A program made the translations under genes and the position numbers. The notes beneath the pieces are model-generated. The model did not search any database, was not told the DNA's origin, and worked only from the letters and a program-made list of their open reading frames with translations. Shown one piece after another: positions 23,789 through 31,667 of a stretch of DNA of 64,000 nt. Numbering within the stretch: position 1 is the stretch's first letter; every line of letters begins with the position of its first letter. Source of the stretch: VRUE01 sp963728045 (GTDB lineage Bacteria > Actinomycetota > Thermoleophilia > Solirubrobacterales > 70-9); assembly GCA_963728045.1 (NCBI GenBank), contig CAVSIE010000002.1, forward strand, positions 868,001 through 932,000, in the 5' to 3' direction.

Positions 23789-23970
23789 GCCTCCACTCCC
23801 CGGCCGGGACTCTCTTGAGTCGCTGGAACCGCTTCGCCCCCGTAGACGCGGCAGCTCTACGAACGGATATCGATCAGCTCTTCGCGCCATCTCATCGCTA
23901 CGGCGATGAGATGGCGGCTTAAGCACGGTCTTACCTGCGACCGTGAAAGTCCAGCGACAAGGAGGCTGAG
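23789..23970. other. spacer with a hairpin, possible short ORF remnant
   Basis: After the 52-residue gene, an in-frame TTG near 23813 opens about 35 codons (ending at about 23920: NRFAPVDAAALRTDIDQLFA). It has no ribosome site and could be the tail of a lost gene. The hairpin at 23885-23916 lies inside it. The DHFR-like gene starts at 23971 with its ribosome site AAGGAGG. Confidence 0.35.
23885..23916 (+). terminator. 13-bp hairpin terminator candidate
   Basis: CGCCATCTCATCG (23885-23897) and CGATGAGATGGCG (23904-23916) pair perfectly around the loop CTACGG. It is placed between the GAF operon and the DHFR-like gene. No T-run follows, as is usual in high-GC genomes. Confidence 0.6.
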
Positions 23971-24534
23971 ATGGGCAAGTTGATCGTGACCGAGTTCGTC
24001 ACCCTCGACGGTGTGATGGAGGCGCCGGGGGGCGAGCCGGGACATCCCCATTCCGGCTGGGTCTTCGACTACATCGGCCCTGAGCAGGAGCAGTACAAGA
24101 TGGAGGAGACGCTCGAAGCCGAGTCGCAACTGATCGGCCGCGTCACCTACGAATCGTTCGCCGGCGCATGGCCGCAGCGCAAAGGCCCCTTCGCCGACCA
24201 CTTCAACTCGATGAAGAAGCACGTCGTCTCCTCGACCCTGCCGGAGCCGCTCGAGTGGGAGAACTCGACCCTGCTCAAGGGCGACGTCGTCACCGAGGTC
24301 GCGAAGCTGAAGGAGCGCGACGAGGGTCCGAGCCTGGTCGCCGGCAGCTGCACCCTGGTCCACACGCTGATCGAGAACGACCTCGTCGACGAAGTCAAAC
24401 TGATGGTGTTCCCGACGATCGTCGGCAGCGGCAAGCGTCCCTTCCCCGAGTCGAGCGAGAGGAAGAGCTTCAAGCTGGTCGACAGCCAGACCTTCTCCAC
24501 CGGCGTCATGGCCAACGCCTACCAGCTGGCCTGA
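23971..24534 (+). CDS. dihydrofolate reductase/RibD C-terminal family protein
   Basis: A 187-residue single-domain protein of the DHFR/RibD-C fold. Key segments: KLIVTEFVTLDGVMEAPGG (first strand and loop), GRVTYESFAGAWPQRKG, STLPEPLEWENSTLLKG, VAGSCTLVHTLIENDLVDEV and LMVFPTIVGSGKRPFPE. The 'G-S-x-x-L-x-x-x-L' and 'P-x-x-x-G-x-G' motifs bind the NADPH phosphate/ribose in the family. The substrate is not known; stand-alone members are often annotated as general reductases. A 10-bp hairpin follows the stop. Confidence 0.87.
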   Translation: MGKLIVTEFVTLDGVMEAPGGEPGHPHSGWVFDYIGPEQEQYKMEETLEAESQLIGRVTYESFAGAWPQRKGPFADHFNSMKKHVVSSTLPEPLEWENSTLLKGDVVTEVAKLKERDEGPSLVAGSCTLVHTLIENDLVDEVKLMVFPTIVGSGKRPFPESSERKSFKLVDSQTFSTGVMANAYQLA

Positions 24535-24542
24535 GTTTCCTG

Positions 24543-24577
24543 GTGGGTTGCCTGGGTAGCTGCTCCTGGCAACCCAC
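24543..24577 (+). terminator. 10-bp hairpin between DHFR-like and CsbD genes
   Basis: GTGGGTTGCC (24543-24552) pairs with GGCAACCCAC (24568-24577), loop 15 bases. It lies just before the CsbD ribosome site GAGGAGG, so it may terminate the upstream transcript or attenuate CsbD. Confidence 0.6.
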
Positions 24578-24592
24578 TGAGGAGGAACGACG

Positions 24593-24781
24593 ATGGGAAT
24601 CATCGACAAGATCACCGGTCGGGCGAAGCAAGCCGCCGGCGATCTGACCGACGACGCCTCGCTGCGCCGCCAGGGCAAACGCGAGGAGGAGAAGGGTGAG
24701 AAGAAGGAGCAGCTCGACCGCGCTCAGGAGCGTGCCGACGAGCGCGCCGAGGAGGTCGCCGACCTCGAGCGCAAGACCTGA
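24593..24781 (+). CDS. CsbD family stress protein
   Basis: Sixty-two residues of the CsbD family, which are small hydrophilic general-stress proteins. The start GIIDKITGRAKQAAGDLTDD and the K/E-rich middle (GKREEEKGEKKEQLDRAQER) match the family. The tail DERAEEVADLERKT extends the coiled coil. Ribosome site GGAGGAA lies seven bases upstream. It is convergent with the TetR gene (stop-to-stop gap of three bases). Confidence 0.85.
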   Translation: MGIIDKITGRAKQAAGDLTDDASLRRQGKREEEKGEKKEQLDRAQERADERAEEVADLERKT

Positions 24782-24784
24782 GCG

Positions 24785-25396
24785 CTACTCCCCGGCCGCA
24801 GCGACGAGCGCAAACATGAGGTCGGCCGCGGCGGCCGGGGGAAGTTGTTGCTCGCGGACCAGCGAGCGCCAGGTCGGGAAGGCGAGCGCGTGGGCGATTG
24901 CCGCCCTGACGGTCTGACGCCGCGCGCCTCGCTGCAGGCGCCCGCGGAGGAGGACCTCCGTCGCGGCCTCGGCCCAGGCCGCCGATGCAGCGACCGGCCG
25001 CTCCATGGCTGGCACCAAGGCAGCGTCACGGGTCGTCCTCTCGAGCATCTGCTCGCCGCGTTCGAACCAGGCGTAGCGCTCGCCGAGCGCGACGACGAGG
25101 CGCTCGTCGGGGTCGGCGATCTGGGCCCAGGCGTCGAGGTCGGGCAGCGGGTGCGCGGCGATCCAGTGCGCGGAGCAAGCCGCGAACAGCGCTTCTTCAT
25201 TGGGGAAGTGCCGGTAGACGGTCGCCCGCTGCACGCCGGCGCGCTCGGCAACGGCGCTGACCGTGGTGCGGGCAGGTCCCACCGAGCCGTGCAGGTCGAC
25301 CGCAGCCTCGGTGATCCGCTGCCGGGTCTCATCCTCCAGCTCCGCGCGGCGGCGCTTGCGGTAGCGCCGTTTAGGTGTGGCCAATTTCGAGGACAT
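24785..25396 (-). CDS. TetR-family transcriptional regulator
   Basis: A 203-residue TetR regulator. The HTH lies near residues 28-70: TRQRITEAAVDLHGSVGPAR, TVSAVAERAGVQRATVYRHF and PNEEALFAACSAHW. The C-terminal domain is Ala-rich with no ligand motif. It is divergent from a cupin gene. Two GTTCRAYGAAY-type half-palindromes flank a consensus-like promoter in the 83-bp gap and are its probable operators (see the site entry). Confidence 0.9.
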   Translation of the reverse strand: MSSKLATPKRRYRKRRRAELEDETRQRITEAAVDLHGSVGPARTTVSAVAERAGVQRATVYRHFPNEEALFAACSAHWIAAHPLPDLDAWAQIADPDERLVVALGERYAWFERGEQMLERTTRDAALVPAMERPVAASAAWAEAATEVLLRGRLQRGARRQTVRAAIAHALAFPTWRSLVREQQLPPAAAADLMFALVAAAGE

Positions 25397-25400
25397 AACT

Positions 25401-25467
25401 GTTCGATGAATCTTGACAGAACCCGCGGACGCTTGCTAGTTTCGTCGCACACTATTGTTCAACGAAC
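25401..25467. promoter_or_regulatory. TetR-type operators around a promoter
   Basis: GTTCGATGAAT at 25401-25411 and GTTCAACGAAC at 25457-25467 share GTTC-N3-GAA(T/C). Between them is a promoter for the cupin gene: TTGACA at 25413-25418, an 18-base spacer, and TAGTTT at 25437-25442. Binding at both copies would enclose the promoter. Confidence 0.62.
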
Positions 25468-25479
25468 TGGAGGAACGAG

Positions 25480-26016
25480 ATGTCAAACACCCAACTCACC
25501 GACTCCCTGCGTCGTTTCGACGCCTCACAGGGCCCGCGCAAGATCGGACCGGCCGACGGCCACCTCGCCGAGCTCGGCGGCTGCGACGCGCGCTTCCTGG
25601 TCTGGGGCGAGGAAGCCGGCGGCAACTTCTCCCTGGTCGAACACCCGATCCCGCCGCGCTCGCTATGCGCCCCGCTGCACCGCCACGACGGCGTCGACGA
25701 GTACAGCTTCGTGCTCGAGGGGCGGATGGGGGCGCTGCTCGGCGACGACGTGATCTACGCCGAGGCGGGCGAGCTGGCCTTCAAGCCCCGCGACCAGTGG
25801 CACACCTTCTGGAACGCCGGCGACGAGCCGTGCCGCATCCTCGAGGTGATTTCGCCCGGGGGCTTCGAGCACTTCTTCCGCGAGTTCGACGAGATGACGA
25901 AGAGCGGTAACTTCAGCCCCGAGGTCTTGAGCGAGCGCTACGGGATCGAGTTCGACATGGAGAGCGTGCCGCGGATCTGCGCCGAGCACGACCTGGTCCA
26001 CCCGCTTCTGGGCTGA
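25480..26016 (+). CDS. cupin protein under TetR control
   Basis: A 178-residue bicupin-like protein. The conserved part is SLCAPLHRHDGVDEYSFVLE (H-x-H and E, motif 1), GRMGALLGDDVIYAEAGELA and FKPRDQWHTFWNAGDEPCRI (motif 2 with His). The four metal ligands (H, H, E, H) appear complete, so an oxygenase or isomerase activity is possible. The substrate is unknown. It starts at ATG 25480 with GGAGG upstream. Divergent TetR regulation is probable. Confidence 0.8.
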   Translation: MSNTQLTDSLRRFDASQGPRKIGPADGHLAELGGCDARFLVWGEEAGGNFSLVEHPIPPRSLCAPLHRHDGVDEYSFVLEGRMGALLGDDVIYAEAGELAFKPRDQWHTFWNAGDEPCRILEVISPGGFEHFFREFDEMTKSGNFSPEVLSERYGIEFDMESVPRICAEHDLVHPLLG

Positions 26017-26212
26017 GCCTCACCCGTTTCACGCCCTCTCCGCCGGGTAGCGAAAGCGAGACGCGGCTACCGGCCCGAACCCCGGCGGCTTTCATCGGAT
26101 CTGGATCCGATTCCCGCTTTGGGTGAGAAGACCAACCGCCACCTGGCGGAGAGGCGTTCGGGCTGCGCCGCCGCGACCAAGACGGTGCGCCTGAGGAAGG
26201 AAAGGAGAAGAG
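26017..26212. other. spacer between cupin and small basic gene
   Basis: Apart from the small gene at 26213, no gene-like frame is accepted here. The plus-strand frame from 26119 ends as a shadow of the LigD-like gene. A ribosome site GGAAAGGAG lies at about 26199. Confidence 0.4.
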
Positions 26213-26386
26213 ATGCCACCGCGCGGAGTCAAAAAGGGCAGCAAGCGAGCCCGCCAGTACGAGCACGTCAAGAAGAGCGCGAAGGAACAGGGGCGCTCGG
26301 AGGATCGCGCCGAGGAAATTGCGGCGCGAACGGTCAACAAGGAGAAGGCCCGTTCGGGCGAATCGCGCACGAGGTCGCGCAGCTAG
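26213..26386 (+). CDS. 57-residue basic 'plasmid-stabilisation-like' small protein
   Basis: ATG 26213, preceded by AAAGGAG, encodes 57 residues: PPRGVKKGSKRARQYEHVKK, SAKEQGRSEDRAEEIAARTV, then NKEKARSGESRTRSRS. This pattern matches a small actinobacterial family often annotated as plasmid-stabilisation-like or of unknown function. The stop overlaps the 3' end of the convergent LigD-like gene by four bases. It is too short to be found by length filters alone, but start, ribosome site and family pattern all agree. Confidence 0.65.
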   Translation: MPPRGVKKGSKRARQYEHVKKSAKEQGRSEDRAEEIAARTVNKEKARSGESRTRSRS

Positions 26387-27522
26387 TCGTCGAACTCGTG
26401 CTCGTGGCCCTGGCCGGTCCGCGGCTTGGAGCCGAAGCCCTGCTGCATGCCGTCCGTGCTGACGCCGGGCGGCGGGCCACCCGGCTGGGGGTCGCCGGCG
26501 CGGCCGCGCTGCCTGGGCCGATCGCGGTCGCGGCTGGGCTGGACCCGCTTCGGCTCGTTCCGCTGCTTGGGGAAGTGCGGCGGCCAGGGCGCGTCGCCGA
26601 GGCCCTCCTCCTCGTCACGGCGAGCCAGCTCCAGCAGGGAGTCAAGTGAGCCGGGACGCTCGTCGATGTCGGCGGCGGGGTCGCCAAGCTCACGCAACCG
26701 GTCGGGCACGGTGTCGAGCCGCAGCTCGGCCGGCTCGGCCTCCGGCACCTCCTCCCAGCGCAGGCCGCATGAGACGCGGGCGTCGGGCGTCGGGCGCACC
26801 GACCAGCAGGAGGCGACGGTGCGGTCGCGGGCGTTCTGGTTGTAATCGACGAAAACGCCGTGGCGCTCCTCCTTCCACCACTTCGTCGTCGCCAGCTCGG
26901 GAGCGCGGCGCTCGACCTCGCGCGCCATCGCCAGCGCCGCGCGGCGCACCTCGAGGAAATCCCAGCGCGGCTCCACCCGCACGTTGACGTGGATGCCCTT
27001 CGAGCCCGAAGTCTTCGGGAAGCCGCGCAAGCCGTGCTCCTCTAGCACCTCGCGCACGACCATCGCCGTGCGCCGCACCGCGTCCCACTCGATCCCGTCG
27101 GTGGGGTCGAGGTCGACGCGCAGCTCGTCGGGATGATCGAGGTCGCCGCGGCGCGCCGGCCAGGGGTTGAAGTCGATCACGCCGAGGTTGACCGCCCAGA
27201 CCAGGTGCGCGGCGTCACCGGCGACCAGCTCCTCGGCGGTGCGCCCGGAGGGAAAGGCGACGGTCGCCGTCTGCAGCCACTCGGGGATTTTGCGCGGCAC
27301 CCGCTTCTGCCAGATCGGGTCCTCCATGATCCCGTCGACGAAGCGCTTCATCACCGTCGGCCGCTCGCGCAGGTGGACCAGGGCCGCCTCGGCCACCGCC
27401 AGGTAGTACTCGGCGATGTCGAGCTTGGTCCAGCCCGGCTTGGGGAAGTACACCTTCGCCGGGTTGGATAGCCGGACCTCGCGGCCGGCGACCTCGAGCA
27501 TCGTGTACTCGCCCTTGGCCAT
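26383..27522 (-). CDS. LigD polymerase-domain protein (NHEJ primase-like)
   Basis: A 379-residue archaeo-eukaryotic primase-type polymerase of the bacterial non-homologous end-joining system. It starts MLEVAGREVRLSNPAKVYFP, with HLRERPTVMKRFVDGI, ELRVDLDPTDGIEWDAV (two catalytic Asp, D-x-D), FPKTSGSKGIHVNVRV (S-G-x-K-G-x-H) and ASCWSVRPTPDARVSCGLRW. The C-terminal ~90 residues are low-complexity, Pro/Gln/Gly-rich. No ligase or nuclease domain is attached, so this is the stand-alone Pol form; Ku and a separate ligase are not in the window. Confidence 0.9.
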   Translation of the reverse strand: MAKGEYTMLEVAGREVRLSNPAKVYFPKPGWTKLDIAEYYLAVAEAALVHLRERPTVMKRFVDGIMEDPIWQKRVPRKIPEWLQTATVAFPSGRTAEELVAGDAAHLVWAVNLGVIDFNPWPARRGDLDHPDELRVDLDPTDGIEWDAVRRTAMVVREVLEEHGLRGFPKTSGSKGIHVNVRVEPRWDFLEVRRAALAMAREVERRAPELATTKWWKEERHGVFVDYNQNARDRTVASCWSVRPTPDARVSCGLRWEEVPEAEPAELRLDTVPDRLRELGDPAADIDERPGSLDSLLELARRDEEEGLGDAPWPPHFPKQRNEPKRVQPSRDRDRPRQRGRAGDPQPGGPPPGVSTDGMQQGFGSKPRTGQGHEHEFDD

Positions 27523-27525
27523 CTA

Positions 27526-28254
27526 CTACTCGAGACTAGAGAGCGCCATCGCCACGGCGAAGCCGAGGGTGGTGACCAGCCCGGCGACCCGGCCCGACTC
27601 CCTCGTCGCCTCGGGGATCATCGAGTCGATCAGCATCACCAGGAGCGCGCCGGCGGCGAAGCCGTCGATGCAGGCCCGCAGCTCGCCGGAGGTGACGTCG
27701 GCGATCGCGAAGCCGGCGCCGCTGGCGAGCGTGCAGATCGCGGCGACAGCGCACCAGAGGCCGAGGACCCGCCCGCGGGACCGGCCGGAGGCGCGCATCG
27801 CGCTGGCCGAGCCGATCGCCTCCGGCAGGTTGGAGACGAAGATCGCGACGAGCAGCCCGAGGCCGACGCCATCGCCGGCCGCCAGCCCGATACCGAGCAC
27901 GAGCTGCTCGGGGATGCCGTCGAGGAAAGCGCCGAGCGCGAGGGCGTTGCCTGGATCGGAGCCACCGGCGCGGCCGCTGCGGCCGCGGCCGGCGGAGAAG
28001 CGCCTGGCGATCAGCCCGTCGAGGCCGAAGTAGGCGAGGGCGCCAACCCCGAGCCCCATCGCGGTGGCGCCGAGGCTGCCGACCTCGATCCCCTCCCCCG
28101 CCAGCTCGAAGCTGACGGCGCTGATCAGCGCCCCGGCGCCGAAGGCGAGCACAAGGCCCACCTGCCGGGCCGGCCAGGGCCGGACGAAGGCGAGCAGGGC
28201 GCCGAGCGCCAGCGACGAGGCCGCCAGCGCCCCCCAGGCGAGCGCCGCGAGCAC
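27526..28254 (-). CDS. ZIP-family metal transporter
   Basis: A 242-residue membrane protein with eight hydrophobic segments. ZIP-type motifs: helix 4 AFLDGIPEQLVLGIGLAAGD (with H replaced by D/E pattern), helix 5 LVAIFVSNLPEAIGSASAMR (N-x-P-E-A), and the end AGALLVMLIDSMIPEATRES with E-A. The family moves Zn2+, Fe2+ or Mn2+ into the cytosol or out of it. The metal is not decided. GTG 28254 is one base from the stop of the MocR gene (TGACGTG), so they form one transcription unit with the regulator first. Confidence 0.8.
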   Translation of the reverse strand: MLAALAWGALAASSLALGALLAFVRPWPARQVGLVLAFGAGALISAVSFELAGEGIEVGSLGATAMGLGVGALAYFGLDGLIARRFSAGRGRSGRAGGSDPGNALALGAFLDGIPEQLVLGIGLAAGDGVGLGLLVAIFVSNLPEAIGSASAMRASGRSRGRVLGLWCAVAAICTLASGAGFAIADVTSGELRACIDGFAAGALLVMLIDSMIPEATRESGRVAGLVTTLGFAVAMALSSLE

Positions 28255-28255
28255 G

Positions 28256-29665
28256 TCAGTTCCCCACCGTCTCGGCGAACGCTTCCGCGAGCAGCCGCAC
28301 GCCCTGCTCGATCGCCGGCTCGGAGAGGTTGCCGAAGCCGAGCACGAGCGCGGGCGCGCCAGCGGCGGCGAAGCGGTGCAGCGAGAGACCCTCTAGGCCG
28401 ACGCCGCGCGCATCGGCAGCGGCGAGCAGGCCCGGCTCGTCAGTCCCAGCAGGCAGCTCGACCAGCTCGAAGAGGCCGGCGGCGCCCTCACCGGCGCGAG
28501 CCTGGGGCAGCCAGCGCCCCAGTGCCCCGACCAGCGCCTCGCGGCGCCGCTGGTAGCGCAGGCGCATCCGCCGCACGTGGCGGTCGAGCTCGCCGCGGGC
28601 GATGAAGTCGTGCAGGGCGAGCTGGCCGATCGCCTCCGAGCCGCCGTCCTCCACCGCCTTGGCCGAGATCAGCGGCCAAGCCAGCCAGGAGGGCATCAGC
28701 AGCCAGGCCAGGCGCATCCCCGGCGCCAGGCGCTTGCTCGCCGAGCCGATGTAGGCGACGCGCTCCGGCGCCAGCCCCTGCAGCGCGCCCACCCCCGCCC
28801 GGTCGTAGCGGTACTCGGCGTCGTAGTCGTCCTCGACGATCAACCGCTCCCCCCGCTCCGCCCACTCGATCAGCGCCGCCCGACGGCGACTGCTGAGCAC
28901 GGAGCCGGTCGGGAACTGGTGTGCGGGGGTGACGACGACCGCGCTGGCCTCGCTCGCCTCGAGCGCGTCGACGCGCAGCCCCTCGGCATCGACCGAGATA
29001 GGCGCCACCTCGAGGCCCGCCTGCTCGACGATCAGCCGGTGCGTGTGCCAGCCGGGATCCTCCAGCGCCACACGCTCGACGCCCTGGCTTTGCAGCCAGC
29101 GGCAGATCAGCGAGAGGCCCTGGGTGAAGCCGGTGCAGATCATCGTCTGCTCGGGATCGGCCGCGGCGCCGCGCACCCGCCCCAGGTAGCCGGCGAGCGC
29201 TTCGCGCAGCTGCGGCACGCCGCGCGGGTCGGGATACCCGACCGCGTCGACCGGAGCCTGGCGCCAGGCCGCGCGCAGGGAGCGCAGCCAGCTGGCGCGG
29301 GGGAACCCCGCCAGGTCGGGCACGCCGGGATGGAAGTCGTAGGCGAAGCTGGGCAGCAGGGACCGCGCCGGCAACCGCGGCTCCGAGGTGCGCACGGACC
29401 GCGCCACCCGCACCGGCGCCCCCTGCCTGGTCAGCAGGTAGCCCTCGGCGGCGAGCTGGCCGTAGGCCTCGGTGACGACGCCGCGTGAGACTCCCAGCTC
29501 CGCCGCCAGCACCCGGGTCGAGGGCAGCCGCGCGCCGGCGTCGAGGCGGCCGTCCCGGATGCCCTCGCGGATCGAGCGCTCGATTTGCTCGTGGAGCGGC
29601 AGGTCGCCGTCGCGATCGATCTCCACTAGCAGGTCCAGGCCAACTGGCCCTCTTGATCGGGGCAT
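28256..29665 (-). CDS. MocR/PdxR-type GntR regulator with aminotransferase domain
   Basis: A 469-residue MocR-type regulator. Residues ~15-80 form a GntR winged helix (LHEQIERSIREGIRDGRLDA, LPSTRVLAAELGVSRGVVTE, YGQLAAEGYLL). The rest is a fold-type I PLP domain with QTMICTGFTQGLSLICRWLQ, VALEDPGWHTHRLIVEQAG, TPAHQFPTGSVL, DYDAEYRYDR and YIGSASKRLAPGMRLAW, whose Lys binds PLP. Many such proteins control pyridoxal or amino-acid genes. The start MPRSRGP at 29665 is the natural one. It is divergent from the flavoprotein at 29733. Confidence 0.9.
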   Translation of the reverse strand: MPRSRGPVGLDLLVEIDRDGDLPLHEQIERSIREGIRDGRLDAGARLPSTRVLAAELGVSRGVVTEAYGQLAAEGYLLTRQGAPVRVARSVRTSEPRLPARSLLPSFAYDFHPGVPDLAGFPRASWLRSLRAAWRQAPVDAVGYPDPRGVPQLREALAGYLGRVRGAAADPEQTMICTGFTQGLSLICRWLQSQGVERVALEDPGWHTHRLIVEQAGLEVAPISVDAEGLRVDALEASEASAVVVTPAHQFPTGSVLSSRRRAALIEWAERGERLIVEDDYDAEYRYDRAGVGALQGLAPERVAYIGSASKRLAPGMRLAWLLMPSWLAWPLISAKAVEDGGSEAIGQLALHDFIARGELDRHVRRMRLRYQRRREALVGALGRWLPQARAGEGAAGLFELVELPAGTDEPGLLAAADARGVGLEGLSLHRFAAAGAPALVLGFGNLSEPAIEQGVRLLAEAFAETVGN

Positions 29666-29732
29666 TACTGGAACTGTATATCGATCCAGTGGCTCCCTAA
29701 GGTTCGTCCTCCCCAGCACGAGGAGGATCGCC

Positions 29733-30928
29733 ATGGATCGGATCACGGTTATAGGAGGCGGGCTCGCGGGCCTCACTGCGGCGATCGCCTGCGCCGAAGG
29801 CGACGCGGAGGTGCGCCTGCTCGAGGCGCACGACGCCCTCGGTGGGCGGGCGCGCAGCACCGACGGCCCCTACAAGGCCAACCTCGGTCCGCACGTGATC
29901 TACAAGGACGGCCCACTCTGGGGATGGCTGCAGGAGCGCGACCTTCTTCCCCCCTATGCCGGCGTGCCGCTGGCGCCGATCCGCTTCCGCTGGCAGGGCG
30001 TTGTGCGACGCACGCCGCCGCTGGGGACGATTCCCTCGACGCTGCGGCTGCGCGGCCGCGTGGCGCCGGTCGACCGGGACTTTCGCGGCTGGGCCACCGA
30101 CCTGACCAACGAGCGCACCGCCGATTTTCCACCGACCTGACCAACGAGCGCACCGCCGAGATGCTCTCCGCCGCCGCCGGCGTCTACACCTTCCACCACG
30201 ATCCCGGCGAGCTCTCGGCGGCCTTCATCTGGGAGCGCACTGTGCGAGCCCTGCTCAGCGCCCGCCCGGCGGCCCGCTACCTGATCGGCGGCTGGCGCGC
30301 CCTGGTCGATTCGCTAGAGGGTCGGGCCCGCAAGCTCGGGGTGCAGATCGAGACCGGCCACTCGGCAGAGGCGCTGCCGGAGCCGCCGGTGATCGTCGCC
30401 ACCGAGCTCGACCGGGCGCGCGAGCTGCTCGGCGACGACTCCCTGCGCTGGCTCAGCGGCAACACCGTCTGCATCGACCTCGGCCTGCGTCATCGTCGCG
30501 GCGACCCCTTCGTCGTCTCCGACCTCGACGAGGCTGGCTGGCTGGAGCGCTACTCGGCCGCGGACTCCTCACTGGCGCCCGACGGCGAGGAGCTGGTCCA
30601 GGCACAGATGCCGATCCGGCCCGGCGAGAGCTCCGAGCAGGCCGCGCTGCGCCTCGAGCGACTGCTCGACCTCTCGCTGCCGGACTGGCGCGAGCGGGAG
30701 ACCTGGCGGCGGCGCCAGGTGATGGACGGCCGCAGCGGCGCGCTCGACCGTCCCGGGCAGAGCTGGCGCGACCGCCCGGCGATCGACCGCGGCGGCGGCG
30801 TCTTCCTCGCCGGCGACATGGTCGCCGCCCCCGGCCTGCTCTCCGAGGTCTCCTGGGCCAGCGCGGTCGAGGCCAGCGAGCTGGCGCTGGCCGCGGCGAC
30901 CCGTCCGGCGCTGCGCCGGGTCGCCTAG
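29733..30928 (+). pseudogene. FAD-dependent oxidoreductase broken by a 35-bp tandem duplication
   Basis: The 5' part (29733-30128) encodes an FAD-binding Rossmann start, ITVIGGGLAGLTAAIACAEG, followed by RLLEAHDALGGRARS and GPHVIYKDGPLWGWL. The 3' part (30129-30928) continues in another frame: FHHDPGELSAAFIWERTVRA, YLIGGWRALVDSLEGR, and ends with the FAD-contact GGGVFLAGDMVAAPGLLSEV. The 31-base unit at 30094-30124, followed by TTTT, is repeated at 30129-30159, giving a 35-bp period (35 mod 3 = 2), which shifts the frame. Deleting one copy fuses both parts into one protein of about 386 residues, related to phytoene-desaturase-like or amine-oxidase-like flavoproteins. Confidence 0.8.
30094..30159 (+). 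repeat. 35-bp tandem duplication inside flavoprotein gene
   Basis: Identical 31-base copies at 30094-30124 and 30129-30159 are separated by TTTT, so the period is 35 bp. The second copy resumes the protein in the correct sense for the 3' part; the first for the 5' part. Confidence 0.85.
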
Positions 30929-30942
30929 GGAGTTCGGCCCTT

Positions 30943-31317
30943 CTACCCCGATTGGCCTTCCTGGGAAGCGTGCTCCTTAACGCGGCGAGCAGCCTTGGCG
31001 TAAGCAATCATTCGGTCGCGGCGACCGATCGCCAGGACAACACTCACTGCTGGAGCGCCATCACTGGGTTCGTTGCGATAGACGAAGCGGTAGCGCGGCT
31101 TGCCGCGCCAGGCAGACTCATCGAAGCGAACCTTGCGACAGCCTTTCAACACTCGGGGAGGCTTATCTCCCATCAGTTCGCCGTGATGCGGGTTGCCGTG
31201 CAGCTCGACCACGATGCGCGCAACCTCGCGCCTTAGGCCTTCCTCTAGCTGATTGGCATCGGCCGTGGCCTCCGCCAGGGCTTCGACCTTGTGGTCAGCC
31301 TCCGGGGAGCTGCTCAA
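30943..31317 (-). CDS. RelE-like toxin
   Basis: A 124-residue protein with the beta-rich RelE/ParE-type core: GDKPPRVLKGCRKVRFDESA, RYRFVYRNEPSDGAPAVSVV, and LAIGRRDRMIAYAKAARRVK. The Arg and Tyr residues match the usual mRNA-interferase positions, but the family is divergent. An N-terminal helix (HKVEALAEATADANQLEEGL) could bind the antitoxin. TTG 31317 is the most likely start, overlapping the antitoxin stop (31295) by 23 bases. Confidence 0.68.
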   Translation of the reverse strand: MSSSPEADHKVEALAEATADANQLEEGLRREVARIVVELHGNPHHGELMGDKPPRVLKGCRKVRFDESAWRGKPRYRFVYRNEPSDGAPAVSVVLAIGRRDRMIAYAKAARRVKEHASQEGQSG

Positions 31318-31651
31318 CGAACTCCCCCATGCCGATCTCCGCGAGGAAATCCCCGGCACTCAACCGCTCACCATCGCTTTTCTGGAGCCGCTCCTGCAGG
31401 AACAGCGCCAGGCCAGCGTTCTCGAGCTCCTCTTCCAGTTCCTCGATCCGTCCTTTGGCGGCAACCAGGTCTACCGTGGGCACCAGCGACGCGGATCCCT
31501 CCTGGCCCCGAGTCTTGATTCGGACTGCGTTGACATCCGGGTCAGGCGAGGCCTTACGGCGCGACGATGCCTTCTTGACAAGCTGCGGGAGGTTGCGACG
31601 GGCCTCGCTCGTCCCCAGCGCTAGTGGATTCTTACCTCGGGCCGCGGCCAT
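31295..31651 (-). CDS. antitoxin-like protein
   Basis: A 118-residue partner upstream of the RelE-like toxin. The basic N-terminus (KNPLALGTSEARRNLPQLVK) resembles a Phd/YefM-type DNA-binding start; the C-terminus carries a long coiled coil (GRIEELEEELENAGLALFLQ) and a helical end (AGDFLAEIGMGEFVEQLPGG). Order antitoxin-toxin and the 23-base overlap are typical of type II modules. Autoregulation by the N-terminus is probable but not shown. No palindrome is evident in the 16-bp gap to the next gene. Confidence 0.65.
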   Translation of the reverse strand: MAAARGKNPLALGTSEARRNLPQLVKKASSRRKASPDPDVNAVRIKTRGQEGSASLVPTVDLVAAKGRIEELEEELENAGLALFLQERLQKSDGERLSAGDFLAEIGMGEFVEQLPGG

Positions 31652-31667
31652 GCTCTCCAGAGTACCA

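Noticed and set aside
26119..26649. Plus-strand frame across the LigD-like 3' end
   Set aside because: It overlaps the small basic gene in another frame and the LigD tail in antisense; no family pattern.
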